DNA of 64,000 nt from Piscicola geometra (GCA_943735955.1 OX030959.1:10340824-10404823); one strand, 5' to 3'; numbered from the stretch's first letter, positions 12,050 through 23,689 are shown. Notes: a model not told the origin generated them from the sequence alone. Translations and numbers: made by a program.

Positions 12050-12818
12050 TAACATTTGGCCATGGTTTTGGTTAAATGAAAAAGAGTTTAGTTCAAGTGC
12101 AAAAGATGTGGATGAAAGAGCGTGTAGTCCACGTGTGAAAGGCTTGGATGAAGTAATTATAAGTGAAATTCTGAATGAAAGTAGTAATTGTGAGATGACT
12201 TCAGATGATGATGAAATTATATATAGCGATTTTGACATAGAAAGTGACAATTCTACTGCCAAATCATCAAGTGATTCTGATACGAGTGATTCAGATCTCA
12301 AACAGTAGTTGGTTACCTGGGTTTTGATGTATAATATTGGTCATAAAACGCAATCTGAATTGCTGCATATTCTCGCTAAACATGGTCTTAAAGTGCCACG
12401 AGATTCTAGAACACTTTTATCAACACCTAAACAAGCTGTCATTTCTAAAATTTATGGATGTGATTACAAAAATTTGAGTATTTCAAAAGCATTAAATTCA
12501 GAATTGCAATTATATCCTCATCTTGCAAACTTTGACATTACATTTTAATATTGATGGAATTCCACTTTTTAATAGCTCCTTGACTCAACTTTGGCCGATT
12601 TTGGGACGGATAGTAGAAAATAAGATAATATGTGTTTTTGTGGTTGCATTATATTGTGGAAAAACTAAACCGCTCTCATTGGAAGAATTTTTTAATTATT
12701 TTGTTTGTGAAGTGAAACTCTTGGTTGTGAAAGGCTATAAGTTTAATGGGAAAAATATTCAAATAGTTATAGATGCAATAATTTGTGATGCTCCAGGAAG
12801 ATCTTTTGTTAAGTATAT
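12050..12818 (+). pseudogene. Transposase-like protein, 5' half (split by LINE)
   Basis: An acidic Ser/Asp-rich N-terminus (EIIYSDFDIESDNSTAKSS) is followed by a conserved segment (HILAKHGLKVPRDSRTLL) and, in another frame after a shift near 12,540, FNSSLTQLWPILGRIV, VVALYCGKTKPLSLEEFF and ICDAPGRSFVKYI. These motifs recur in a family of transposon-encoded proteins found in many invertebrates; the CDAPxR block followed by a Cys pair resembles CACTA/tnp2-type transposases, which is a tentative assignment. The frame stops where a LINE inserted, and the next codons (KGHSGYNSCERC) are found at 17,831. Confidence 0.65.
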
Positions 12819-12824
12819 AGACGG

Positions 12825-15544
12825 ACTGTTTCTGGTTGAAACGTGGCATGATCCTGAGTCAGTCTGTATCAGCCGACTGCGGCAGGAGGGCATGGTAGTG
12901 GTCGAAAGATCAAGGCCTAGACCCTCAAATAAACCAAACACGCTGCATACAAACCACGGGGGTTGTGGCTGACTCTGGATTCCAGGTTGCACCATTGGAC
13001 ACAGAAGTTCAGTCTTCAAATCTCGAGCATCTTTGTGTCAGAATCACTTCTGGTTCAAGGGCGGTCATTGGTTCAGTTGTTTATTGAACAGGTTATGCTT
13101 CTAGCGTGTTCTTCAAGGATTTCAATGAAATCATGAGCACCTTGGCCACATACAGTAATGAAGTATTAATCCTGGGAGATTTCAACTTCCACCTTGAAAA
13201 TCCAAGTGATAACGATACTCAGACGTTTCAGAATATCCTGAGCTCTCATGGTTTCCAGTCATCAGTCAACTAACCAACCCATAGTCAGGGAGGGTGGCTT
13301 GATGTTGTTGCCTCGAGAAAGAGTCTTGAAGTTGACTGCATTGAGGTAGGCTTCTCTGACCACAAACTGTTGGTCTGGAAGTGTCAACTGGCCAAGCCTC
13401 CTCCTGTGTACAAAAAAACTTCTAGTAGACGCTGGAAACTCTTGGATAGAACAGAGTTTGCTCAACAGGTTCGACTGTCTCAACTCTCGTCTAGCACTGA
13501 CCTTGATGTAGATTCAGCTGCTGACCTCTACAGCTCCACTTTGACTAGCATTCTCGATAAGTTGATTCCTCTTAATACTGTTAGAGTGCACCAGAGGCCT
13601 TCGGACCCTTGGTTTGACCATGAGTGTCGCGCCTCTAAACGCCTTAAGAGAAGTCTTGAGAGAAGCTACAGTAAGTCAAAAAATGAGCAAGCACGTACTG
13701 CCTGGATCAAGCAGTTGAAAGTTTACAAGAGTCTGTGCAGACGCAAGCGAGAGCAGTTCTGGAACTTGAAGCTTTCTCAGTCCAAAGGGAAATCAGCTGA
13801 CACCTGGAAACTCATCAATAGCATCGCGGGCAGAAGTAAGACGTCGTCAGTCTCAGACATCAGTGCTGATGACTATCACGCACACCTCACAGAGAAAGTT
13901 GCGTCGGCGAGAAGGTGAATCAATGCCCAAGATGAGCCAACATTTTCATTCTGCGAGCACGGGCTCAGTTTGAATGGGTTCAGCATAGTCGACGAAGAAG
14001 AAGTAGTTAGGGCTATTCAAGGGCTTCCGAATAAGCAGTGCTCGAATGACCCGGTTCCTACATGGCTGTTGAAGGAGATATCTGGAATAATTGCTCCTTT
14101 CATAGTGAGCTTATTCAACAGGTCTTTTTCGGCAGGCAGGGTTCCGAAGTCTTTCAAGTCGGCCTACATCACGCCACTGCTTAAGCCAAGTCTTAAACTC
14201 ACTGAAAATTCGTCGTACAGGCCTATTTCAAACTTGAGGGTGTTGTCCAAACTCATGGAAAGATTAGTTCTCCACAGAGTAGTCAACTACCTCGCAGAAT
14301 TTCCTCTTTACCCTCCCTTGCAGTCAGCCTACCGTCGTCATCATTCGACAGAAACTGCCATAACCAAAGTCTTTTCAGACATCGTTAGGGCAGCAGATGA
14401 CGGTAAGCTTACATTGTTAGTTTTGCTTGATCTATCGGCAGCTTTCGATCTGGTAGATCATGCTACACTGCTCCGAAGACTGCACATCTCCTATGGTTTC
14501 TCTGACTCTGCATTAGAATGGTTTAGGGACTACTTAAATGACAGATGTTTTGCCATCCGCTGTAGTGGGACAAAATCGACAATGTCGGTTTCCACTGTAG
14601 GAGTCCCCCAAGGTTCAGTCCTTGGTCCTTTACTGTTCTCTTTGTACACTGGAGATTTGGAAAGAATAGCAGCTAGACATGAGCTCGCTTTTCATCAGTA
14701 CGCTGATGACACCCAGATTTACGGTCACTGCATTAAAGGTCATCAGGCTGACCTGCAAGAAAGGGTGTCATCATGCATTGATGAAATTGCTGCTTGGATG
14801 GGTGCCAATCAACTGAAACTTAACTCCAGCAAAACTGAAGTTATCTGGCTCTCATCCCGTCGAAACTCTACTCACACTCCCAAAGATCCAGTTCGCATTT
14901 GTCAGAACGAGATAATTCCTTCTGAAAGTGTCAGAAACCTAAGAGTTTATCTCGACAAAGACCTCAACATGACGACACACATCAACAAGATGACTCAAAC
15001 CTGCTTTGCTTCTTCACGCCAAATACGATCCATAAGATGGTTATTGACCAAGGACTCACTGAGAACATTGGCTTCTGCTTTGATTCTCAGTCGAATTGAC
15101 TATGGCAATATCATTCTTACTGGGGCGCCAATGACGCAGCTGCCGAAAATTCAGTCTATAATCAACACCACAGCTTGGCTCATAACAGGTGCTAGAAAGT
15201 ATGATCACATTAGCCCTGTTCTCAAGGAGCTTCACTGGCTTCGTGTTGAAAATAGAATTGAATACAAAAACATCTTGTTAATGCACAAGTGTCTGTCTAA
15301 TGAGTGCCCAGATTATTTGTCGAGTAGCATTGTCATGAGAGCAAGTCTTCCTCAGAGGGAAAGACTCAGGTCTGCTAGGTCAAGAGATGTAGTTCCACAG
15401 AGCTACAAACTCAAGTATGCAGGTGCAAGAAGTTTTTTTGTTGCAGCGCCGACTCTTTGGAATAGTCTTCCCAATAGACTCAAATCCCCGAGCTCGACCG
15501 CGACATTCAGCCGTTCCCTGAAAACGTACTTGTTCGACCGATAA
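12825..15544 (+). pseudogene. CR1-like endonuclease/reverse transcriptase, decayed by stop codons
   Basis: From about 12,960 one frame runs to 15,544 with only three in-frame stops (TGA 13085, TAA 13271, TGA 13916); a frameshift separates the first endonuclease residues. Seen in order: ETWHDPESVCI and VLILGDFNFHLENP (endonuclease), FSDHKLLVWK (its catalytic His), a coiled linker, then RT motifs SSYRPISNLRVLSKLMERLV, LLDLSAAFDLVDHATLL, VPQGSVLGPLLFSLY and FHQYADDTQIYGHC (catalytic box intact), then the C-terminal RSARSRDVVPQS region ending KTYLFDR. The YADD box and the small number of lesions suggest a fairly recent insertion. Confidence 0.85.
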
Positions 15545-15841
15545 CAATAACTTACAAATTTACTGCTCATTTTTCATTAATCAATTTCTTGCTTCCCAAT
15601 TTCATTCTTTTTTATATTTATACTAATGGTCAATAATAATTGTAAAATAACTAATAATAACAAATAAATAATAATAATAATATAATATAGATGTTTACAT
15701 TTTTTCTTAAATGTATTGTTATTATCATTTCAGTTTCAATCTTTGAAAAAATATATATAAAAAATATATATTGTCTATTAAAAAATTTTTTTTAAAAATA
15801 TATATGTATATATATGTGTGTTTATATATGTGTATATGTAT

Positions 15842-15874
<33 letters not shown>

Positions 15875-16128
15875 AATAATTATATTGTTAAATTTCAAAA
15901 ACTTACTTGTCCTATACTTAGCAACCACCACGGATTTTTCAAAATTATCATTTTCAAAAAAATTAATAGACATTTAATAGATTTTTATTTGCAAATTGTA
16001 AATCTGTTTTTATTTTTTAAATATTCCAATCGCTTCAAAAGTTATTCAGCTTTTAAACTCGAATAAATAGAACTTTTAGGGGAATTACGTACAACGCTGT
16101 TTGGCTTGAATAAATATGCGTTTCATGG

Positions 16129-16362
16129 GGTTGTAGGTTAACTGCACCCGCGCTGCATGTGTTAAATGCACCTTGTCTTAGCGCGTTTCTTCTTAAAATG
16201 CGATTTTTCTGAAAACCCTAACCCTAACCCTAACTCTAACCCTAATCCTAATCCTAACCCTAACCTTAACCCTAAATTTAAGTTTTTTCTGTAAAAAAGA
16301 AGAAACGCTCAAAGACAAGGTGCATTTAACACATGCAGCGCCGGTGCAGTTAACCTACAACC
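16129..16362 (-). mobile_element. Palindromic MITE with telomere-like core, copy 1
   Basis: Termini GGTTGTAGGTTAACTGCAC and complement; arms of about 80 bp (CTGCATGTGTTAAATGCACC, GACAAGG, GCGTTTCTTCTT) are inverted repeats around a core of CCCTAA units with variants (CCCTAATCC, CCTTAA). Flanks are GTTTCATGG on the left and CGCTACACG on the right, which do not match each other but match copy 2's flanks in inverted form. It has no coding capacity. I set the minus strand because the core reads CCCTAA on plus. Confidence 0.85.
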
Positions 16363-16847
16363 CGCTACACGCCATTTTGTCTCCTAATTTAATTCACATT
16401 CAAATAAAGCATATAAAAACATGAATTACAAAATATGTTAATTAAAATTGTAAATCAAAATTGGAAAGTTAACTTTGAAATGATTTTCTGACGCTTTTGA
16501 CTCTCTAAATGCCTCTAGAGTCTAAACTTTAGACTCGAAAAGGGTTTCGGATTAGGATTTCATACGATTTTTGTTGTTGTCTTTTTTTCATAAAATGTTT
16601 TTAATATCTTAAATAAAATAAAAAACATTCGAATCATTCAAATTGATCATGCTGGCATCATGAATGAGACCCAAAAGCACTATAAACTTTATAGTATAAA
16701 GTAACTTTTTTATTTCAGTTGTCAAAATAAGCTTTTAATTTAAGTTTTTAATTTTAATTTTCATTCATAAAAAAAGTTTCATCAATATACGAGAGATTGA
16801 AAAAGTATAGTGATAAAGTTAGACTCTCAAAGTCAGGTCCATGAAAC

Positions 16848-17081
16848 GGTTGTAGGTTAACTGCACCCGCGCTGCATGTGTTAAATGCACCTTGTCTTTG
16901 AGCGTTTCTTCTGTTTTACAGAAAAAACTTTAATTTAGGGTTAAGGTTAGGGTTAGGATTAGGGTTAGGGTTAGAGTTAGGGTTAGGGTTAGGGTTTTCA
17001 GAAAAATCGCATTTTAAGAAGAAACGCGCTAAGACAAGGTGCATTTAACACATGCAGCACGGGTGCAGTTAACCTACAACC
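16848..17081 (+). mobile_element. Palindromic MITE with telomere-like core, copy 2
   Basis: Same length (234 bp) and termini as copy 1 but in opposite orientation: the core reads TTAGGG with variants. Flanks are CCATGAAAC on the left (complement of copy 1's left flank) and CGTGTAGCG on the right (complement of copy 1's right flank). Confidence 0.85.
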
Positions 17082-17821
17082 CGTGTAGCGAGCTTTTACA
17101 CATGCACTTTTAGTTATCTAGAAAGAACCTAAAACTCCTAAATGTCAGGCGATACTGAGTATGTATGATGTGGTCTTGAGGGCTCAAAAATAGGTTTAAC
17201 TCAATGATTTTAGTATAATTTTAAAGAAAATGAAATTTATTTTCAAAATATATTTCAATCTTTTAAAATATGTTGCTGATTTTAGAGAGTTTTAATAAAA
17301 ACCTTTCACCTCTCTCTAAAAACATTATAATTCATTCCCTGCTCATCAAATTTAATAGCTTTTGACATATTTTATAGAACTTTTGAAGAAGTTTTTAAAA
17401 ATCTTTAATTTATTTTTATACTCTCTTTTTTGAGAGAGGAACTTGAAAAACTTTAAAATATGCTGGTGCCCAAACTGTGGATAACATAGTGTAAAACTAG
17501 TTATCGCTTTTAAAATTGTTAATTAGTTTTTATATTATTAAAATTATATTCATTGAAAAGAAAATTCATTTTTCAACCTTAAAATTATCAATTGACGTTA
17601 GTCAAAACATTAATAATTTAAGTTATTCAGTTTTATACGATGACTATCATTCATAAAAATTCCCCGGTTAAAGCTAATTAGCATAGCGTCGTGGTGGTTG
17701 CTACCTATACTTTCCATTTATTCATCTATCATTAATATTATTTTCCATAACCAAGTGGTCTTGAAGCCCGTCCGGGTTTACGCCACGTTAATAATACTCG
17801 TCGTTGTATTTTATTGTATTG

Positions 17822-18170
17822 TAAGTATATCAAAGGACACTCAGGATACAATAGTTGTGAGAGATGTGTCCAGATTGGTTTTTTTAAAATGAAAAGTTAC
17901 ACTGCCAAAAATTAATTGTAATCTTAGAACAGATAGTGGGCTTAAAGATAGGTCTGATGAGGATCATCATTCATATGGAAAACAATCACCTTTAGAAGGC
18001 CTGGGTATAGGTCTTGTAACGCAATTTCCGCTCGATTACATGCACCTTGTGTGTCTTGGTGTCATGAAAAGAATGATAGGTTTATGGTTTGAAGGCCCTT
18101 TAAAGAATAGATTGCATAAGCTTGTATTAGATAACATTTAAGAAAATTTGCGTTATTTGAGAATAAAGGT
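17822..18170 (+). pseudogene. Transposase-like protein, 3' half (resumes after LINE)
   Basis: After the target duplication the frame continues as KGHSGYNSCERCVQIGF, then shifts frame to SDEDHHSYGKQSPLEGLGIG and LVTQFPLDYMHLVCLGVMKR, ending with WFEGPLKNRLHKLVLDNI before a stop. QFPLDYMHLVCLGVM is a hallmark of the same transposon-encoded family as the 5' half at 12,050. A possible donor AAAG|GTATTA lies just after LRYLRIK at 18,168. Confidence 0.7.
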
Positions 18171-18609
18171 ATTATTGTTAAAATTAAATTTTATTGTTTC
18201 TACTTTACTTGTTATGTAATTATGATATTCTTGAGAAAAGAAAGATGAAAGAGGTGAAAGGTTTTTAAGTAATAATTTAGAAAGTGAATGATAACGATAA
18301 TAAAAGATTTACTGAGACTGCAACCAATTCACTCTTGTAGTGAAATTCTGATTGTTTATTTTAAAAAAAAACCTCAAAGAATATCCTTGTCGTCTTGTCT
18401 TCCTACCTGCTCTATTTCAAAAGAGGTTGTTAAAGTGGCTTTCATACAGGCGATCAGTGGTGTGAAGTCTAAACAAGATCAAAAACAATCTTGCTCTAAG
18501 TTTTAGAAAAAACCGTCATGAGTACCCTATAAATCACATTTATATAATGGGTTTTTTTTAATAGAAAAAAAAATTTAAGATAAATAACTTCAATATTTTT
18601 AAAAAGTTT
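18171..18609. other. Intergenic, AT-rich
   Basis: No supported gene. Short open frames here lack recognisable motifs. A direct repeat or further exon of the split transposase-like gene could not be identified. Confidence 0.4.
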
Positions 18610-19036
18610 GTATTAGTATTAGTCTTTATAGTGCCTTTGTTTCGACACTCTATTTATCTTCATCTCCCTTTTTCTCTCTTCTCTCTGTCTCCAGATCGCT
18701 CCCACACTTCTCAGCACTACTTCTTTCCTCCTCCGATCCTCCTCCTGGTAACCAAGGACCCTTTCCATTGGGTCCTGTTCTTCACGCTCCCTTCTTCAAA
18801 CCGTCAGCCATTCTTCTCTCCACTCTTCATACAACCCACACTCCAGCAAAACGTGCCTCTGATTCTCCTTCTCTCCAAAATACACTTTCATCCTCTTTCT
18901 CATACTTCCAGCGCACAATTTCATTATTCCTTACCTTCAAACGATCTCCCCTACACACCGTCCTAACTTTTGCTTCATTGAACCATCCACATATTTTTCC
19001 ACCTTACCGCTTTCTGACTTCTCCTCTTCCTGTATC

Positions 19037-19805
19037 ATATTGTGCGCTGGAAGTAGCAAACTCACTTTCAAAAACCACATCACATCTATCCTTCAATCAT
19101 CACACTATCATCTCAAAGCAATCAAACACATACGCCCATTCATTACTACTGATCTCTCCGCCTCACTTTCCCGATGTCTAATACTAAGCAGACTTGACTA
19201 CTGTAACTCGCTATTATACAATATCACCAATCAAGAAAGATATCATCTACAGTCAGTTTTAAACAAGGCGGCTAGAATCACACTCAACTGTGATTACCCG
19301 GGCCATCACCTTGTTCAATCATCAAATGATAATCTTATAAAACTCCACTAGCTTCCTATAGATTTTCGAATATCCTTTAAAATAGCCATCACCACATTCA
19401 AAATTCTTCAAACTTCAATACCGTCATATCTCAGCAAACTCATAACTAAAAAAACATCAAACAAACAACTGCGTTCATCTTCATCTCTTCTCCTCAACCA
19501 AGAATCCACTACAAACAACATCTCAAAAAGAGCTTTCCGTCATGCAGCTCCAACAACTTGGAATGCCCTTCCACCTGCACTTCGAAGCATCAACCAATTT
19601 TCGACTTTCAAAGCCAAACTGAAAACTCATTACTTTAATTTAGCTTATCACTCATTATAATTACTCCATGCTACTCTTTGCTTTCCTTTTATAACATTAC
19701 TATTATAATTACTTTTATTTCTTTATTGCATTACGACGCAGTGAAAGCGCTTCAGTTGCGTGCCCGGGCGCTATACAAAAATGACAATTATTATTATTAT
19801 TATTA
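19037..19805 (+). mobile_element. L2-like LINE, 5'-truncated, nested
   Basis: Encodes the C-terminal end of a reverse transcriptase protein (CLILSRLDYCNSLLYNI, LNKAARITLNCD, AFRHAAPTTWNALPPALRS, LKTHYFNLAYHSL) with one in-frame stop near 19,350. The 3' end has a GC-rich hairpin (GCGCTTCAGTTGCGTGCCCG GGCGC) followed by TATACAAAAATGACAATTATT and an (ATT)n tail. Related copies are at 39,897-40,690 and a tail fragment at 43,214-43,280. Confidence 0.8.
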
Positions 19806-20667
19806 ATGTCCTAATGACAATGTTTGTCATAACCACAGTCTCTTATTCCAAGAATGTACTCCAGGCTGTTTCACCATGTACTACAACTTTCCTAACACTA
19901 GTCTTTAACCCCCGTATCCATCTCCCAAACTTAGTCTGTAAAACCTCTAACCTCTTCTTTCCTCTTCTCACCTCACATCAACTTTCCTACAATCAATCTT
20001 TTCCATTCCTCCCTGCCCACAATGAAACGACTCCCCGATCTTTTTGCTCCATATTTTACCATGCCGCTTACTATTTCACCAAATTGAGAAATCCCCCTCT
20101 TTTCCCCCCTTTAAGCTTTAATCCTAAATACACATTTTCGTATGGTCCTACATCTAATTACTCATTCTTGACACCTTTCCATTCTTGTGTTACCATCCAG
20201 TTCCACAACTTTAGATTTCTCTCCATTCAGTTTCATTCCATATTCCTCTAACACCTTCAGTACATCCTCTAACACTATTTTCATTGTATCTTCATTTCCC
20301 GCCGTCACTAGGATGTCGTCAGCATAAAGCATTCCTCCAAACCTCCACTCTTTCCTACTATCCTCCCTACACATTTGATTATGTACTTTCATCACTACCC
20401 CAGCTCGATGGTTATCCAAAACTGCTGCAACATCCCTAGAGTAATTAATTGAAGAGGGTTGGAGATGAAGGACAACCCTGTCTAACTCCATTTTTGCACG
20501 TAACCCATTCTGTCTCCAAGTCCCCAACACAAACCTCACACTGTTCTTTTCATACACCTTCCTCAAAAATTTACCTCTGTTCACCCTATCATATAACTTT
20601 TCTAAGTCTAAGCCCGCTACCAATAGTATTTTCCTTCTTGCCTTTGCAATTTCAACAACCCGACCAA

Positions 20668-22100
20668 ACAATAAAATACAACGACGAGTATTATTAACGT
20701 TGCGTAAACCCGGACGGGCTTCAAGCCCACTTGGTTATGGAAAATTTGATAATAATATTAATGATAGATGAATAAATGGAAAGTATAGGAAAAGTAAGTT
20801 ATTGAAATTGAACAATATAATCATTTCTATATATATATATATACATACATATACATATATATATACACACACACAAACATATATATATATATATATTTTT
20901 TTTTTAAATAGACAAAATAATATTTTTTCTAAAGATTGAAACTGAAATGATAATAACAATAAATTTAAGAAAAAAAGTAAATATCTATATTATATTATTA
21001 TGATTATTTTTATTTATTATTATTATTTATTTTACAATTATTATTGACCATTTGTATGAATATAAAAAAAGAATGAAATTGGGAAGCAAGAAATTGATTA
21101 ATGAAAAATTAGCAGTAAATTTGTAAGTTATTGTTATCGGTCGAACAAGTACGTTTTCAGGGAACGGCTGAATGTCGCGGTCGAGCTCGGGGATTTGATT
21201 CTATTGGGAAGTCTATTCCAAAGAGTCGGCGCTGCAACAAAAAAGCTTCTTGCACTTGCATACTTGAGTTTGTAGCTCTGTGGAACTACATCTCTTGACC
21301 TAGCAGACCTGAGTCTTTCCCTCTGGGGAAGACTTGCTCTCATGACAATGCTACTCGACAAATAATCTGGGCACTCATTAGACAGACACTTGTGCATTAA
21401 CAAGATGTTTTTGTATTCAATTCTGTTTTCAACACGAAGCCAGTGAAGCTCCGTGAGAACAGGGCTGATGTGATCATACTTTCTAGCACCTGTTATGAGC
21501 CTAGCTGTGGTGTTGATTATAGACTGAATTTTCTGCAGCTGCGTCATTGGCGACCCAGTAAGAATGATATTGCCATAGTCAATTCGACTGAGAACCAAAG
21601 CAGAAGCCAATGTTCTCAGTGAGTCCTTGGTCAATAACCATCTTATGAATCGTATTTGGCGTAATGAAGCAAAGCAGGTTTGAGTCATCTTGTTGATGTG
21701 TGTCGTCATGGTGAGGTCTTTGTCGAGATAAACTCCTAGGTTTCTGACACTATCGGAAGGAATTATCTCATTCTGACAAATGCGAACTGGATCTTTGGGA
21801 GTGTGAGTAGAGTTTCGACGGGATGAGAGCCAGATAACTTCAGTTTTGCTGGATTTAAGTTTCAGTTGATTGGCACCCATCCAAGCAGCAATTTCATCAA
21901 TGCATGATGACACCTTTTCTTGGTGTGACGTGGAAGTGGGAGAATCCGTAAAGAAAAAAAAAAGAATGGAGTAGGGAGCATAGGCGAAGAAAAAAGCAAC
22001 TTGGTAGAGGGGCAGCAAAGACGAAAGAAGCTTGGGAAAACAATGAACGTAAATCTGGGCGTACTGATGAAAAGCGAGCTCATGTCTAGCTGCTATTCCT
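20668..22100 (-). mobile_element. CR1-like LINE copy inserted in element R
   Basis: The minus strand carries the last third of the CR1-like protein (IDEIAAWMGANQLKLKSSKT through KTYLFDR at 21,134) plus its 3' UTR ending at the TAATACTCGTCGTTGTATT motif. Near 21,940-22,060 the RT active-site box is altered: HQYA is followed directly by QIYVHC, so the two catalytic Asp residues and Thr are gone, and about 100 bp of foreign sequence precede SSCIDEIAAWMG. It is therefore dead. Confidence 0.8.
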
Positions 22101-22740
22101 TCCGAACATAAAAAGGTTATCATCCCCACAATTCCCTCTTCTAAACCCTTCTTGTGTTTCATTAACTAGACAATTACTTTCTGCCCATCTCTCCACTCGT
22201 TCTCCCAAAATAATCATCATTAGCTTACATAAAAAGCTGCTAATTGCTACCGGTCGATAATTTTTAATTTTCCGTCTTTCCTCACTTTTATGAATTAGGA
22301 CGACCCGACTATACCTCCAACTTTTCGGTACCTCACCTCTTTCTAATATTTCATTAAACCAATTCTTCACCTCTTCTTTTCTTCTACATTTCAATGACTC
22401 CCCACTTACCCCCTTTTCATCAGCTGCTTTTCTTAGGTCAAGTTTTTTCAGTGCCTGTTCAAATTCATTTTCACTGATGCTTCCTTCATCTTCCATTTGT
22501 TTACTTTTTTTTCGATGTTCATCGTGGCTCCTCCCTCCGTGTTTAGGAACTTTGCCCATGTATGGAGTATACACTTTTTCATCCACCAAAGCCTCTACCT
22601 CCATTAATTTTTTCCTTTTCCCCATAAACTTATTTAGCTCTGAACATATTTCTCTTTCTTTCATTCCCTCTTCCCATGTATTCCATTCTCTTCGCCTATG
22701 CTCCCTACTCCATTCTTTTTTTTTCTTTACGGATTTACGT

Positions 22741-23689
22741 CACACCAATCTATGTGAAGTTTCTTGGTTTTTTCACTTCGAAACTTCTTGCTACTCTTCT
22801 AATCAACTCTTCTATTTTCTCCCCTTTGTTCTAGTTAAAACGTAGCTTTCTGAACAAGTTCAAGTACTTTATCATTTTTTTAAAGTCTATTTTAGGGAAA
22901 AAAAGGATAAAAAGATATTTAGAGCGGTAAATATTAAAATAATCAAATAAAACTTTTAAAATTTTATGTTCACTACGTTTGGTGGTGAATTTGATTTATA
23001 TATATTATATGATAATTGTGGGAAGTGAAAAAAAATCCTTATTAAAATTTAACGAATTTTCACTAAAGGGTAGATTTAAATATTGAAGGTTCAAAAATGT
23101 TTTGAAATATAGTAAAAAAAATAATAAAATAGTAAAAAAATAGTAAAATAGTAAACTATTTTTATTTGTAGTGTTTCCTAATCATGAATTTATTATTTAT
23201 TAATTTTTTAAATTCATTACATTTTTTTCATGTTTAAGTGGTTAAAAAAGCGAAAAATTATATAAACACGTAAATTATATTCATATTTTTATACTCTCTT
23301 TTTTGAAAGAGCATCTTGAAAAACTTTAAAATATGCTGTGGCCCAAACTGTGGATAAGATAGTGTAAAACTAGTTATCGATTTTAAAATTGTTCTTTAGT
23401 TTTTATATTATTATATTCATTGAAAATAAAATTCATTTTTCAACCTTAAAATTATAAATTGACGTTAGTCAAAACATTAGTAACAATAAATTCATAATTT
23501 TTTAATGAATAACTTTATTGTGTAGTAATTCCAATTCATTAAAAAAGTAGATTTTTTCTTGAAGTAAATTTCCCGAATGGTAGATTTGTATATCAAAATT
23601 TCTTAATGAATTTCTTTTTTTTTAGTATTTCCTATTTGTCAAAAAAAGTATATTTCTTGTAAGGTAGATATAAATGCTAGTTCCTTTCT
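22741..23689. other. AT-rich spacer with repeat remnant
   Basis: No gene. Positions 23,285-23,480 match 17,410-17,610, an interior part of the 1,785-bp DNA element, in the same orientation (shared CCCAAACTGTGGATAA and AAAACTAGTTATCG). The rest is A/T-rich with a run of AATAGTAAAA repeats near 23,110-23,150. Confidence 0.6.

Larger units (their letters stand above)
15919..17703. mobile_element. Non-autonomous DNA transposon, 14-bp TIR, 8-bp target duplication
   Basis: Termini TAGCAACCACCACG and its exact complement bound a 1,785-bp insert. Direct repeats CCTATACT lie at 15911-15918 and 17704-17711. The minus-strand LINE copy near 20,790 carries the uninterrupted sequence (TCCTATACTTTCCATTTATT on its sense strand), which is a natural empty site. 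No transposase is encoded. Two palindromic elements (16,129-16,362 and 16,848-17,081) are nested inside. The 8-bp duplication fits hAT- or P-like elements. Part of its interior (17,410-17,610) recurs at 23,285-23,480. Confidence 0.85.
12819..17821 (+). mobile_element. CR1-like LINE, 5'-truncated, with 9-bp target duplication
   Basis: Direct repeats TAAGTATAT at 12810-12818 and 17822-17830 mark the insertion. Removing the element restores a continuous coding sequence (FVKYI then KGHSGYNSCERC), which independently confirms both ends. The 5' end lies within the endonuclease domain (FLVETWHDPESVCI). The body is a single reading frame to 15,544, then the 3' UTR. The 3' UTR is itself interrupted by a 1,785-bp DNA element at 15,919-17,703. 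The 3' end is TAATACTCGTCGTTGTATT plus TTATTGTATTG. Other copies of the family are at 9,400-9,868, 20,668-22,100 and 59,728-60,110, all on the minus strand. Confidence 0.85.
18610..22740 (-). pseudogene. Non-LTR retroelement 'R' copy A, interrupted
   Basis: Pieces at 22,740-22,100, 20,667-19,806 and 19,036-18,610 (minus) match copy B at 34,664-36,470. The 5' part holds KNWFNEILERGEVPKSWRYS and IKNYRPVAISSFLCKLMMII of the RT; the middle piece has LLVAGLDLEKLYDRVNRGKF and GMLYADDILVTAGNEDTM. It is interrupted by a CR1-like copy (20,668-22,100) and an L2-like copy (19,037-19,805), and about 290 bp corresponding to 35,075-35,365 of copy B are missing at the latter junction. Frameshifts occur. The 3' end (plus-strand left) has only a short TAGTATTAGT tail rather than copy B's microsatellite. 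Confidence 0.75.

Noticed and set aside
16200..17000. Telomere or chromosome end
   Set aside because: The TTAGGG tracts are short, variant, inside palindromic elements with target duplications, and occur in both orientations.
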